A stretch of DNA of 64,000 nt from contig NZ_OUNG01000004.1 of the NCBI RefSeq assembly GCF_900343155.1, forward strand, positions 124,001 through 188,000, written 5' to 3'. Source of the stretch: Lactimicrobium massiliense (GTDB taxonomy: Bacteria > Bacillota_I > Bacilli_A > Erysipelotrichales > Erysipelotrichaceae). The position numbers were made by a program, and so were the translations under genes. The notes beneath the pieces were generated by a model, which saw only the letters and a list, made by a program, of their open reading frames with translations, was not told the origin of the DNA and did no database searches. Shown one piece after another: positions 45,207 to 54,929 of the stretch (the first letter of the stretch is position 1; each line of letters begins with the position of its first letter).

Positions 45207-45479
45207 TTACAATTGTGATAAAAGATCCTTGTAGATTTCTCTCATATTTCCTTCATATGGAGGTTTCCAATCCGGATTATGCTTTTTAAGATAGCTCTCG
45301 CAATCTTCTACATATGATATTGCCTTATCCAGATCAGCAATTGTCCATTCTCCATCCTTGATTCTGTTGCGCACGTCATCCGGTCCTTGCCTCAGCAATG
45401 AGGACATAGCTCCTACATCCATTGGATCGTAGTTCATGGAATCAAATTTCAAATTTTCATAACGGTTATATTTAGGCAT
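45207..45479 (-). CDS. Hypothetical small protein
   Basis: 90 aa, acidic and helical, no signal or membrane segment (NYDPMDVGAMSSLLRQGPDD, ADLDKAISYVEDCESYLKK). It lies 17 bp downstream of the next gene in the same direction, so both probably form a small operon. No family recognised. Confidence 0.6.
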   Translation of the reverse strand: MPKYNRYENLKFDSMNYDPMDVGAMSSLLRQGPDDVRNRIKDGEWTIADLDKAISYVEDCESYLKKHNPDWKPPYEGNMREIYKDLLSQL

Positions 45480-45496
45480 GTTTTGTTATCCTTGTT

Positions 45497-45922
45497 TTAT
45501 GGCTTTGTAGGACCAATCGTCATATCGCTTTCATCTGTCACAAATGAATAAATTGGAATTCCGTATCCACCATCTTCGTCAAAAGCACTCATCAGTTTTT
45601 CAAGAAAAAAACCTATCCAATCCTTTGATGGTTCTTCAGCGCCGTCAACTTGTGGAGTCATCCAAATTCCACTAGCAATTTGCTGTGTTCTTGTGTTTAA
45701 TGCAATTCCAATTGCCATGTCATAAAAATCAAATGTTCCTTCAAAAGCATGAACATCTGGATTATTAACATCGATCTGTGATTCTAATTCAGGTGGGATA
45801 ATCGCATCAGTGATCATCATTCTACCCTTAATTGGGCCTTCCTCTTTTTCGAAGTTCTTGATTCTATCCTGTATGATATCCATGTGCTCCACTTCAGAAA
45901 ACAACTTAGGATCCTTTAGCAT
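45497..45922 (-). CDS. Hypothetical protein
   Basis: 141 aa from ATG 45922, which has a strong AGGAGGAT site; the ORF extends 6 codons further but through the ribosome binding site. A mixed alpha/beta sequence (FDFYDMAIGIALNTRTQQIA, GFFLEKLMSAFDEDG) without known motifs. With the 90-aa gene it could be a small defence or toxin-immunity type pair, but nothing in the sequence proves this. Confidence 0.65.
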   Translation of the reverse strand: MLKDPKLFSEVEHMDIIQDRIKNFEKEEGPIKGRMMITDAIIPPELESQIDVNNPDVHAFEGTFDFYDMAIGIALNTRTQQIASGIWMTPQVDGAEEPSKDWIGFFLEKLMSAFDEDGGYGIPIYSFVTDESDMTIGPTKP

Positions 45923-46024
45923 ATATCCTCCTATTGGCACCTAATTAATGCCATCTCAATTTTAATGATATTAAAATTGCTATCGCTACTGTTATTATCT
46001 TATATTATGTATAGAGGGTAAAGC

Positions 46025-46189
46025 ATGAATAAGAAAGAAAAACTTTCTAAGCATAGTGGCTTTGAAGCACCTGCTATTGGAGAAGTCGTGGAAATTCCAG
46101 AGGGCTATAAAAGGATTACCGATAAGGATGGAATCTCCCACATAGTAAAAATTGATGATGAGACTGTTGAATACAGAAAAGAAAAATAG
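46025..46189 (+). CDS. 54-aa hypothetical protein
   Basis: Short ORF, MNKKEKLSKHSGFEAPAIGE ... TVEYRKEK, with an AGAGGG site 7 nt before the ATG. The sequence is regular and hydrophilic, with two predicted strands (GEVVEIPEGYKRIT, SHIVKIDDETVEY), and looks like a genuine small protein. It converges on the lysis genes and shares their terminator. Confidence 0.6.
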   Translation: MNKKEKLSKHSGFEAPAIGEVVEIPEGYKRITDKDGISHIVKIDDETVEYRKEK

Positions 46190-46228
46190 CGGCCAGACAA
46201 GAGAACTAAATCTCCCATCTGACCGCTT
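46188..46228. terminator. Bidirectional terminator at the end of the late phage operon
   Basis: Stem AGCGGCCAGA/TCTGACCGCT (one mismatch) with a 20-nt loop, placed between the convergent 54-aa gene and the lysozyme gene. Confidence 0.65.
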
Positions 46229-46231
46229 TCC

Positions 46232-47095
46232 TTATGCCTTTCTCAGATTCTTAACACTGATTGCTGCAGTGACTGTGCCATTCACGCCAATGACAGCACG
46301 CTGGCCATTCAGCTCCATCACGGTATAGGTGCTGTACCAGAGTTTGAATCTCTGGCCAGTCCAAGTAACCGGATTGATGACCTTCACTCTATCTCCAACC
46401 TTAATGCCGGAAGAAACTGGTGCTGGAGCAGGTGCTGGCTTTGCTGCAGGTGCAGCTGGTTTCGTTCCAGCCTTATAGCCATTGAAACCACCATTCCGTA
46501 TCGTGGTCGGATAATCGATATAGCATTCATCCATATCCACATTTCCGTTGATACCATTCACTCCTCCAGAACTGGAGTACTGCCAGATGCCAAGGTTAGC
46601 TGTGGCCCAGGTGCACTTGCTGCCATAGCGGGCAACCCACCAGGTGAACGGCTTCAGAGCATCTCTGTTCAGTCTGTCATGGAATCCAGACAGATCGGAT
46701 GCATAAACACCGGCAAAGCATCCGGCCTGCTCCATCACTCGACAAAAGCCAATGCAGGCTTCAGTGTTGCCATTCTTATTCGTTGCATTCGGCGCCTCGA
46801 AGTCAATATAGACTGGCATATCAAACTGCTTTCCGGACAGGAAGGTGAGAAACCTTCTGGCATCCGCTTCTCCATCTGCTCTGGATTTGCAGCCAGGGCC
46901 GACAAAATAATAGGCACCCACATGGATGCCTGCATTCCTTGCTCCTGCATAGTTGGCTTCAAACTGAGGATCCTTATAGAATCCTTTATCAGATCCACCT
47001 GCTTTGATGATGGCAAACTTAATACCAGCAGCTTTCACTGCTGGCCAGTTAATCGTTCCCTGCCACCTAGAGACATCAATTCCCTTCATGCTCAT
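46232..47095 (-). CDS. Phage endolysin, GH25 lysozyme with C-terminal SH3-like domain
   Basis: 287 aa from ATG 47095 (AAGGAGG upstream). GH25 muramidase domain (about 1-190): KGIDVSRWQGTINW, FAIIKAGGSD, GAYYFVGP and the catalytic DFE in PVYIDFEAPN. A Pro/Ala linker (about 205-225) leads to a small beta domain (GDRVKVINPVTWTG...) likely to bind the cell wall. It cuts the peptidoglycan sugar chain at lysis. It lies directly after the holin and overlaps its 3' end by 20 bp. Confidence 0.93.
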   Translation of the reverse strand: MSMKGIDVSRWQGTINWPAVKAAGIKFAIIKAGGSDKGFYKDPQFEANYAGARNAGIHVGAYYFVGPGCKSRADGEADARRFLTFLSGKQFDMPVYIDFEAPNATNKNGNTEACIGFCRVMEQAGCFAGVYASDLSGFHDRLNRDALKPFTWWVARYGSKCTWATANLGIWQYSSSGGVNGINGNVDMDECYIDYPTTIRNGGFNGYKAGTKPAAPAAKPAPAPAPVSSGIKVGDRVKVINPVTWTGQRFKLWYSTYTVMELNGQRAVIGVNGTVTAAISVKNLRKA

Positions 47096-47375
47096 TTTCG
47101 TTATCCTCCTTGCTTGCTTTACCAAGCTGCTTAACAGCCTGATTAACGCCTGTTGCCGCAAAGCCACTAACAATACCAACTGCGATTGCATTCACAACAT
47201 CACTGACTGGAAAGTCCGGCATCACATACAACCCGACTACACCGAGTACTGCTCCGACCGTTCCGCAAATCACCGGAATCCACTCATCATTGACGAAGTT
47301 CGATGCCTTGCAGGCTGTGCCTACCAGATAGGCAATGACCGTGATCGCTGCTACACTTGCAATTCCAAAATCCAT
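47076..47375 (-). CDS. Phage holin
   Basis: 99 aa with two to three hydrophobic helices (ASVAAITVIAYLVGTAC, VICGTVGAVLGVVGLYVM, IAVGIVSGFAATGV) and a charged C-terminal tail (KASKEDNENEHEGN). This fits small Gram-positive phage holins that open the membrane for the endolysin. It starts 2 bp after the upstream gene's stop and overlaps the lysozyme start. Confidence 0.85.
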   Translation of the reverse strand: MDFGIASVAAITVIAYLVGTACKASNFVNDEWIPVICGTVGAVLGVVGLYVMPDFPVSDVVNAIAVGIVSGFAATGVNQAVKQLGKASKEDNENEHEGN

Positions 47376-47377
47376 AG

Positions 47378-47701
47378 TTATTCTCCCTTCTTCTCTTCTG
47401 CCTCATATGGCAGTTCCAGACATTTCTCATACAATCTCGTCCCTGTACCGTTCCCGCCTAACTGCTTATATGGCGTGTACAGATATTCGAGATTATTCCG
47501 ATCCTCCAATGTGCAGTAACCGCGGGCAATAAAAAAGCTGCAGGCCGAATACAATCGATCATGCAGCAGAGCCACGATTCCTTCACGAAGAATCTCATAT
47601 TCACTTTTCTTTGCCTTCACCTGTTTGATCAGCCATCCGATGATGGCAATGATCACAGCGAAGAGTTCCTCCACCCAGTAGCGGACAATAAACTCAACCA
47701 T
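47378..47701 (-). CDS. Small phage membrane protein of the lysis region
   Basis: 107 aa. One N-terminal membrane helix (YWVEELFAVIIAIIGWLI) is followed by a basic stretch and a helical cytoplasmic domain (LREGIVALLHDRLYSACSFF, YCTLEDRNNLEYLYTPYKQL). Proteins of this layout lie next to holins in many Firmicute siphophages; the role (antiholin-like or accessory) is not established. Confidence 0.7.
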   Translation of the reverse strand: MVEFIVRYWVEELFAVIIAIIGWLIKQVKAKKSEYEILREGIVALLHDRLYSACSFFIARGYCTLEDRNNLEYLYTPYKQLGGNGTGTRLYEKCLELPYEAEEKKGE

Positions 47702-47715
47702 TGGAAACCACCTCC

Positions 47716-49254
47716 TTAAGCGACATGCTTTGTGATGTCATATACTTCATTGACTGCCGTAAATTTACCGGAGGATTCATCCACCCGATAAAACGAAACA
47801 CACTCTCCTTCACTGATTGAAAAGACAGTTCCAAAGAATGAGAACGTTCCAGATTTATTGCCCTGCATTTTCTCCATGCGGAGCATTGCATCTCCGTTTT
47901 CAAACAGATACAGTTCCCAGATTTGATTCGCAGAACCATCCCGGTAATAGGAGTATCCTTCCCACCGGAACTTATAACAATCAATATCCAGATCCGTAAT
48001 GTGGTAGTTGCCATGCGAAAACAGATGAGCTTTCGCATCCTGCCGATTGATCCGGATCTCTTCATTTGACGATCCCGTTACTCCAATCCATGAATTCGTA
48101 CTCACATATAATGAGCTGTACGTTTTTCCAGCATATGGCCACTGAAACAGTTCATTGCTATAGGTGTAGGTAGAATCATCTACATCGTTCTTCAGGCAAT
48201 AGGACAATCCATTTTTATCCTTCGTCAATTCAATGAGTGTAAGATTTTTAATCGGACTATCTGCACTGACATCATGCCTGGAAGGATCGTATTTCTCATA
48301 GACGATCTCAAAAGCAGTTCCGTAATAATTCTTTCGATAGACAGAAACATATCCTCCCACTCCTGGGTTCCTGAAGTTCTGTCCATTTATCTGATAAGTG
48401 CCACTGCTATTCGTACCGAGGCTGGTAATCCGAATATAGAAATCTCCATTTCCAAGGAAATACACATCCCAGATTCCTCGATTGGCTTCACTCTGGCTAT
48501 AAGGCATATAGCCATTCCACGTGACTCGAATTAAGGATCCTACATCATCCATCGGCATTTCATATAGGCTGATGATCTGATAACCATTGTCTCTGCCATT
48601 TACATACAAGGTGATATTCCCCGCCTTAAAACAGCAGTTGCCATCCACAGAGCAGGATTGAAATACATCTCTGCTTTTCTTTAAAGTTGAAAGCGTATCT
48701 GCAAATCCAATAATCGAGTATTTCTTAAGACTGATATTACAGGTTCCCTGATCAGAATACGTGCTGGTGATGATCTGCCTGCCAAGGTTGGTCTGATCAA
48801 ATAAATCCAGCGTATTGGAAACCGGCAGCCTGCACTGAATGGATCCACCATTGTGATGCAGATAGCCGTTCTTCTTGACTCGAATCTTAAAGGTATCACC
48901 GGCATGAATCTTTGTGGTGTCCAGTGTCAGCTTGAGCAGCAGCCGATTGACGAACTGTACGCTTGTTACTGCATCACATTCAATATCATCCAATGTGATA
49001 TCCGGAGACAGGATCGTATCGGAAAACAGCCAGACCGTATTCACATCATGCGGCATAGTCGCTGTCACTGTTTCATTCTCGTCCGTTATAAAAACATAGT
49101 TCTTCCCGCCAGCGCCAACTGTTCCATCTGTTGGGATGCTGAGGATTGCAGAGGCCATTTCTGAAACCTTGTACTTTGCATCCGTCCCCAGCTTATCCCG
49201 GATGGCATCAGCGATCATTTGAATATTGGCTTCTGTATATAATTTCTTCATCAA
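47716..49254 (-). CDS. Phage tail fibre/baseplate-distal protein
   Basis: 512 aa. The N-terminus YTEANIQMIADAIRDKLGTDAKYKVSEMASAI is a common module of siphophage tail-tip proteins in gut Firmicutes. Beta-rich domains with repeated Gly/Ser/Tyr patterns follow (ITRITSLGTNSSGTYQIN and MRMEKMQGNKSGTFSFFG), which suggests two related carbohydrate-binding units. It probably contributes to host recognition. Its start overlaps the upstream stop by 4 bp. Confidence 0.7.
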   Translation of the reverse strand: MMKKLYTEANIQMIADAIRDKLGTDAKYKVSEMASAILSIPTDGTVGAGGKNYVFITDENETVTATMPHDVNTVWLFSDTILSPDITLDDIECDAVTSVQFVNRLLLKLTLDTTKIHAGDTFKIRVKKNGYLHHNGGSIQCRLPVSNTLDLFDQTNLGRQIITSTYSDQGTCNISLKKYSIIGFADTLSTLKKSRDVFQSCSVDGNCCFKAGNITLYVNGRDNGYQIISLYEMPMDDVGSLIRVTWNGYMPYSQSEANRGIWDVYFLGNGDFYIRITSLGTNSSGTYQINGQNFRNPGVGGYVSVYRKNYYGTAFEIVYEKYDPSRHDVSADSPIKNLTLIELTKDKNGLSYCLKNDVDDSTYTYSNELFQWPYAGKTYSSLYVSTNSWIGVTGSSNEEIRINRQDAKAHLFSHGNYHITDLDIDCYKFRWEGYSYYRDGSANQIWELYLFENGDAMLRMEKMQGNKSGTFSFFGTVFSISEGECVSFYRVDESSGKFTAVNEVYDITKHVA

Positions 49255-50096
49255 TACTCTCCTACATCGCCATCATTGAAATTCCTCATGACTTCTGCAA
49301 TCTGCTGATCAATCTGTTCCTTTGTGTACGTATCCTCCACACGATTCTGAATGCCATCCACTTCACCCTTAGTATAGGTGTCCTCGATCCTCTGCTGCAT
49401 GGCAGTCACTTCATCCTTGGTATAGAACGGAGATTCATAATCATCAGTCTTGCCACTGATCTGCACATGGACCACGTTGCTATCTCTGGAGCAGTATTGT
49501 CCTTCATCTGGAAAGCCAATGCAGAAGCATTCATAGTTTCCATTGACCAATGGTGGATCCACAGTAGTCACCAGATCATAGGTAATATGATCCGTGGAGA
49601 ATGCTCCATCCTGCATAATGATCCGATAACACCTATACTTGGAATTCTCTGCCGGTGTAATCGTAAAAGTGAGCAAACCATTCTTATTCTTTACCACGCT
49701 TAATGACGGAGCTTCCATCTTTCCACTTTCCGGATTGACCGGTGCTAGGATTCTGGAAATATCGCGAAAGGCAAGTTTGTAAAAGGCAATGGCTCCAACA
49801 TCCGGGAATGCCTTCACACCTAATCGTTCGAGACGGTTCCCGGCAATTCTCTGACCAGGAGCGTTCCAAGTCAGCTCATCATAATCGGTATAGGACCATG
49901 CCTCTTTATCCTTATCATATACACCGATAGCATGGCTGCTCTTGTCCTCCTCCGTCATGTTGTCTGGTCGCACATAATACTGAACAATCTCGCCATCCCG
50001 CGCTTCATGGATGATGGAAAGCTGCGTGACAATCTTCGGTTCCGGATTCTTATCGTAGGCTGTCAAGTCAATTGTCTTTGCAAAACTCAAAGCCAT
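49251..50096 (-). CDS. Phage tail-associated protein
   Basis: 281 aa from ATG 50096 (AAGGAGG upstream). The N-terminal region (ALSFAKTIDLTAYDKNPEPK) is followed by a fibronectin-like domain (LSVVKNKNGLLTFTITPAE) and two heptad-like C-terminal repeats (MQQRIEDTYTKGEVDGIQNR and RVEDTYTKEQIDQQI) that suggest a trimeric coil. A structural role in the tail tip is likely from position between the 532-aa and 512-aa tail genes. Confidence 0.65.
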   Translation of the reverse strand: MALSFAKTIDLTAYDKNPEPKIVTQLSIIHEARDGEIVQYYVRPDNMTEEDKSSHAIGVYDKDKEAWSYTDYDELTWNAPGQRIAGNRLERLGVKAFPDVGAIAFYKLAFRDISRILAPVNPESGKMEAPSLSVVKNKNGLLTFTITPAENSKYRCYRIIMQDGAFSTDHITYDLVTTVDPPLVNGNYECFCIGFPDEGQYCSRDSNVVHVQISGKTDDYESPFYTKDEVTAMQQRIEDTYTKGEVDGIQNRVEDTYTKEQIDQQIAEVMRNFNDGDVGEY

Positions 50097-50109
50097 AAAG
50101 ACCTCCTTC

Positions 50110-51708
50110 CTAGACGGTGATTTCCAGACTGCCGGAATAATCAATGACAGTTTCAGAAGTCTTGAATGGCCGATCCATCTTTACACTCATCGTAATCACG
50201 GCTCCATTAGCCGGAGCTTCTTTGAAATGGATATAGCCATCCTGCACTTTGCCAAGGAAAGGAACGGCATTAGGATCGGCGCTAAATTCAACAGTGCTTG
50301 TATTCACAGTTGTCTCCAATTTCCAATACCTGCCCTTCGCTTTAAAATCGACTAACAGGTCTTTCTTATTCTCCTTCACCTCACTGAACACCTGAGTATA
50401 AGTTTCTCCATCGGAAGAAACGCTCAGCGTATAAGTCGCATTGGTAAAGGATGCCGGAAGATGAAACTTATTCAGCTCGTATTCTGCGCCAAGATCAAAG
50501 ATTACCGGGCTGTTCTTATAGATCTGAGAAACAAACTCGGAGTCCCTTGCATGATAATAATTTCCATTTGTATTACCAAAGTCTTCTGCCTGATTTGCTG
50601 GCCATCGATAAAGTGGTCTGGTAAACAAGCCTACGCCATAATGATTACTGTTCCGGTTTCCACCAGATGCTTTTGCTTTGGCGAATGGAGTCAGCTCCTG
50701 CAGCATTTCATGGTTATTGTCATTGATAACCGTATAATCAACGCCTCTTGTCAGCGTCTTTCCATCCACGGTAATGGAGTCTGAATCCTTAACAAAGTAA
50801 CTGAATGGGCATAAGAAATCCTTTGTACTTCCATCCCCTGTTCCAACTGGATAGTTCGTTACATCGTAATTTGGAATCAGCTCAGCATTTGGAAGTTCTG
50901 CATAGCAAATACCTCCAATCATGATGGTATTGAAATACACAGGGTAATCGAGAAGTGTAGCCGGTGCTCTGAAATCGAACTTGGCCGTTCTCTTTCCATC
51001 CTTCACTTCATTGCTGGCTGCTGCATGGCCATAGCCATAACAAGAAGCACTGACAAGATATGGATAATAGCTGGTGCCAATGTAAGAGTATTGCTGCTGC
51101 ATCTCTCCATCACCAATGGCGGCATTACTGTTTGTGCAAAGCTCTAAAAACAGCGTACCAAGACCGCCCCATTTATACCTTTTCTCTTCACCCTCATCAT
51201 CTTTCGCCTGTTTGATATACATCTGCGTATGCCTGATTGGCACAGGCTGCCAAGGACTATTAGCTCCCAATGTCATGGTGATTCGTGCTGTCACGATCAC
51301 CCTGGTCAAATCATCTTTTTCGATGGTCATAGGGTTGCCTTCAGCATCCTTAATCAGAGCATGCGTTACCATCGTGGATCCAATCAGAATACCAAGCTCT
51401 GTGATGGTTCCAACATGAGCAGTATCCGGCGGAATTTCACCAACCAGCGTATGGATCGCAGCCTGCTTTTCTTCATCCTTGGTTACCGTCTTTGTGCAGC
51501 TGATATCCCACAGCTTTGTAAATACATCGGTATCCGTCTTTGCTGGCGTCCCTGTTCCAGAACCTAAACGAACACCAGAAAAATCAAAGTTCTGATTCAG
51601 GATGCTATTCAGGACCACATTGCCAAAGTGATATTCTTTCACCCGTCCTAATTGTTCCACCCTGACGGTATATTCATTTTTGAAATTGATCTTACATCTG
51701 CTTTTCAT
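50110..51708 (-). CDS. Phage tail/baseplate protein
   Basis: 532 aa. It contains a discoidin-like segment (SPVIFDLGAEYELNKFHLP, with TLSVSSDGETYTQVFSE), a fold that often binds carbohydrate, and a C-terminal beta domain (DSITVDGKTLTRGVDYTV). It lies between the large tail-tip protein and the 281-aa protein, so it is probably a receptor-binding or upper-baseplate component. No closer identification is possible by eye. Confidence 0.65.
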   Translation of the reverse strand: MKSRCKINFKNEYTVRVEQLGRVKEYHFGNVVLNSILNQNFDFSGVRLGSGTGTPAKTDTDVFTKLWDISCTKTVTKDEEKQAAIHTLVGEIPPDTAHVGTITELGILIGSTMVTHALIKDAEGNPMTIEKDDLTRVIVTARITMTLGANSPWQPVPIRHTQMYIKQAKDDEGEEKRYKWGGLGTLFLELCTNSNAAIGDGEMQQQYSYIGTSYYPYLVSASCYGYGHAAASNEVKDGKRTAKFDFRAPATLLDYPVYFNTIMIGGICYAELPNAELIPNYDVTNYPVGTGDGSTKDFLCPFSYFVKDSDSITVDGKTLTRGVDYTVINDNNHEMLQELTPFAKAKASGGNRNSNHYGVGLFTRPLYRWPANQAEDFGNTNGNYYHARDSEFVSQIYKNSPVIFDLGAEYELNKFHLPASFTNATYTLSVSSDGETYTQVFSEVKENKKDLLVDFKAKGRYWKLETTVNTSTVEFSADPNAVPFLGKVQDGYIHFKEAPANGAVITMSVKMDRPFKTSETVIDYSGSLEITV

Positions 51709-51717
51709 GAGTTCTCC

Positions 51718-54534
51718 TTAAATTGGTGCATCTCCGGTATAGGAAGTCGTAATCGTGCAATTGACCATCGCATTAAACTGTCCGACATCATCCACACCGA
51801 TGTTCTTTCTGCCTACCTGTTTGGTCACAAGAGAAAAGGCAGCGGAAGCCTGGAATGTTCCAGAATCCTCTGCTGTCTTCGGATAGTTATTCACCTGTCT
51901 GACTTTCTCTGTTGTTGAGGCGTTAGCAATAAATGCCGCCTCCTCGTCAACTTCGATATTAATGACGATGATCGGCCGTTCCACGGTCCAGTTGAAATCC
52001 TGGTCCGAAAGAAGAATCCGATGGACGTTGTTATCGTTGGAAAGATAAAAACGGCAGTCAGAGCCAAGAATCGTGACTGCAAGTTTCGCTTCCTCTGCTC
52101 TTGTCGCAGCAATCTCGTCTTTCGTTGTGATCACAAGGTCTGTTCCATCCAGCTTCAAGGAATACTTGGAACGGGCCAGTTCTTTTCCATTCAGTACAAC
52201 CTTTACTTCGTCCGAAAAATTCTTGTCAACATTCCGTACTGGATATGGATAGCGGATATGAAATTCTTTCTCTGGTGCGGTTGGATCATCAAACTGAACC
52301 GCATAGCCATCAAAGTTAATGATATCTCCATTACGGAAGAAACTGAATCCAAGTTCTGCGTCACCATTAAATCCCGCATTTTCCGGATAAACAGACTGAC
52401 CAACATAGGTCCGGCCTGTGATCATCCAGACATTGTGCTTTTCATTGGAAAGTTCAAAGCTCAGACGGTAATCGTTCAGCCGATGCACATTGGCTTCTCT
52501 CCAAGACTCGTTGTTAGCGATTCTGATTGGATTGGACCAGACCTTCTTTCCTGTTTCTGTATTCAGCGTATATTGCCGATACCAGACGGTCTGATCATTC
52601 TTTACATAAACAACCACAAGTCCCTGGTCCTGTTCCGGATACATTTCAGAACTATAGCCTTTGCAAGCATGGACGGAATTTACTCCTTCTTCCATCACAA
52701 AGCGGGTAAATTCATCGGTGCCATGCTGGGCATACAGAGTATGTTTGGAGGTGTCCGAAATCCAGAAGATCCATGGCTCATCATCAGTTTCGATAGTAAA
52801 CTTCTCGGCTCCAGTCCTTAACACCCAGGTGCCATCAAACTCGATAGCTGCATCCAGTGCTTCTCCCGGTGTATAGACACCTTCCCACTTTATTGGTGCA
52901 GTGCCATCGTCCTGGTATTCTCTGCGGCTGACAAGCAGCTTTCCATCTTCAATTCCGGCGCACCAGATCTGATCCGGTCCATTGGATTCCAGAAGCTGAC
53001 GCATCGTGATATCCCGGATGTCCATTCCGATTTCATCCACAGCCTCTGCAAAGTTCCCGGCATTGATCGTATAGAAAATGCTTCTGGTCGGAACATGGAT
53101 CGTCCCGACAGTGCATTGTGCAGTGATCGTTGCCGTGTGTGTTCCAACCACGCGATGCAAATAAGAATGAGGAATACCTATCGTTCCATCCCCTGCTGGC
53201 AAATCATAGATCAATGGCGAGTACAGTTCTTCCACACCAAGATCATAAATGCGAATAATCAGCCGGGTAGATTTCTCCGCCCGGTAGTGCATCAGAAAGT
53301 GACCTTCCACATCTGCTTCTTCTTTGATGTAGTAGGTTATCAAACCGGCGATTCGTTCTGTCTGGCCAATCAGAACTTCACTGGTGTTGTAGTCATAAAG
53401 CAGGTTATTGATGGAATCCGTGATGGAATTCACCTGCTCCATCAAGCCGGAGATATTTTTGTCTGACTTACTGTTTGCCGTTTCCAGCGCTGGATTCTTT
53501 CCCACGCCTTCCATTTCGTATTTCTGGTTGTAGGTAAAGACATACTTGGTCATACAGAAGAGTTTGTCATCATCTGCATACCCACCTGTGAAATGGAAAA
53601 CGTCCATCAGATCATAGGCGGGATTTCCAATCATCGAAGCTGTGAACGGGACGTACTGAACGCTGCTCAGTGCATTCAGGATATTTCTCCGGATCATTTC
53701 CAAGCTATGACCACTGTCACCAGATTGGAGAAGCGGATTCATGCCAAGGTTATAAGTCAGGCCATCATCCACCGCTGCGGCATAGTATCTGGTCATCTGA
53801 TCTGCAATATCCACACAGGAAAGACCGGTATATCTGGTGATATAATCGCCAAACTTGCAGCCGGTGAATCGATGCTTGGCATCAATCTGATCGACTGCCG
53901 TTGTGCCATAACTCCGGAATACAATCTTTCCTTCCCGATCTGCAAATACATTACAGGCAAGCGACTGCGCCAGCCACGAAATCAGATCTCTCCAGGTATC
54001 GATCTCGTTATCCGGATATAGTGTGAAGGTCACATCACCATTAGCGAAAGATTCGAATTCTTCCGGTGTGGTTGCCAGTTCCAAGCCGCAGGACCGGCAG
54101 GCAAGAGAAGCAATCCGGTATGCTTTGCCAGATAACTTGGAAACAGAGAATGACTTATCGAGCTTGGACATATTGTCATAGGCCGTAATCTCGACTCCAC
54201 TTTCTCCCCAGTTGGCTTCTGAGATTGTAAAGATTCCCAGCGGAATATCCTCATATTCTCTAGTTGCAAGCCTCATACCAAAGGAAGGCCGAATCTCTGC
54301 ATCCTTCAGAGCATATCGTTCTGATTCCAAGCCAAGGAAGGTTGCTTTGAGTTCTGCCGTATAGACCTGTCCTATCTGAACCTGTGTCGTATCGGAACAC
54401 TGATTCGTAATGGAAAAGGATCCAGTGAGGATATTCTTATCGGCAAATTCTGTCTTCCCGATAGAGCCGCGCATCCGATAGCTCTGCACGTCTTTTTTCA
54501 TCGCTTCTTTATACGCATCGCTTACCGAATACAT
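51718..54534 (-). CDS. Phage tail-tip/Tal-like protein
   Basis: 938 aa. The first 370 residues have the beta-rich pattern of tail hub proteins (IPLGIFTISEANWGESGVEI, FTGCKFGDYITRYTGLSCVD). The middle holds a long beta-propeller-like region (WSNPIRIANNESWREANVHR, DYRLSFELSNEKHNVWMITG). Its size and position directly after the Dit-like gene match the siphophage tail-associated lysin/hub, although I see no peptidase motif. It plugs the tail tube and carries the receptor-binding apparatus. Confidence 0.8.
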   Translation of the reverse strand: MYSVSDAYKEAMKKDVQSYRMRGSIGKTEFADKNILTGSFSITNQCSDTTQVQIGQVYTAELKATFLGLESERYALKDAEIRPSFGMRLATREYEDIPLGIFTISEANWGESGVEITAYDNMSKLDKSFSVSKLSGKAYRIASLACRSCGLELATTPEEFESFANGDVTFTLYPDNEIDTWRDLISWLAQSLACNVFADREGKIVFRSYGTTAVDQIDAKHRFTGCKFGDYITRYTGLSCVDIADQMTRYYAAAVDDGLTYNLGMNPLLQSGDSGHSLEMIRRNILNALSSVQYVPFTASMIGNPAYDLMDVFHFTGGYADDDKLFCMTKYVFTYNQKYEMEGVGKNPALETANSKSDKNISGLMEQVNSITDSINNLLYDYNTSEVLIGQTERIAGLITYYIKEEADVEGHFLMHYRAEKSTRLIIRIYDLGVEELYSPLIYDLPAGDGTIGIPHSYLHRVVGTHTATITAQCTVGTIHVPTRSIFYTINAGNFAEAVDEIGMDIRDITMRQLLESNGPDQIWCAGIEDGKLLVSRREYQDDGTAPIKWEGVYTPGEALDAAIEFDGTWVLRTGAEKFTIETDDEPWIFWISDTSKHTLYAQHGTDEFTRFVMEEGVNSVHACKGYSSEMYPEQDQGLVVVYVKNDQTVWYRQYTLNTETGKKVWSNPIRIANNESWREANVHRLNDYRLSFELSNEKHNVWMITGRTYVGQSVYPENAGFNGDAELGFSFFRNGDIINFDGYAVQFDDPTAPEKEFHIRYPYPVRNVDKNFSDEVKVVLNGKELARSKYSLKLDGTDLVITTKDEIAATRAEEAKLAVTILGSDCRFYLSNDNNVHRILLSDQDFNWTVERPIIVINIEVDEEAAFIANASTTEKVRQVNNYPKTAEDSGTFQASAAFSLVTKQVGRKNIGVDDVGQFNAMVNCTITTSYTGDAPI

Positions 54535-54554
54535 GGCATCCTCCCTTCCATCAA

Positions 54555-54923
54555 TCAGAATTCATTCAGATCAAACGACACAACATACAGACCATTGGTC
54601 CTTTTCGTCCTTTCCGAGTTCTTCTCCGGACCAGACTTAAAATTCCGGATTCGCATCGTCCGGGTTTTATAGTCCTGCGTTTTCAGATCATAGAGTTTTA
54701 CCTGGATGCTGTCGTGATCCCGGAATTCTGCAAACTTCGCAGCCCATTTACTTGAGCAATTGAAAGAAGCAGAGACACTCAGCTTGTCATATCGAATGAC
54801 AACGGTCTGATCCGTCCCTGCTTCTGTCTGATTTGTATTTTCAACGACTTCATAACTCTCGTGCCATGATTCTGGAGTGAAGAGCTTTGTATCATCAAAG
54901 TAAATCGGATAGTCACTTAACAC
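54555..54923 (-). CDS. Small tail-tip protein (Dit position)
   Basis: 122 aa, mostly beta (TVVIRYDKLSVSASFNCSSK, DSIQVKLYDLKTQDYKTRTM). It occupies the place of the distal tail protein between the tape measure and the hub gene, but is half the usual Dit length, so it may be only the Dit N-terminal belt or a separate adaptor. It starts 6 bp after the tape measure stop. Confidence 0.7.
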   Translation of the reverse strand: MLSDYPIYFDDTKLFTPESWHESYEVVENTNQTEAGTDQTVVIRYDKLSVSASFNCSSKWAAKFAEFRDHDSIQVKLYDLKTQDYKTRTMRIRNFKSGPEKNSERTKRTNGLYVVSFDLNEF

Positions 54924-54929
54924 GATCCA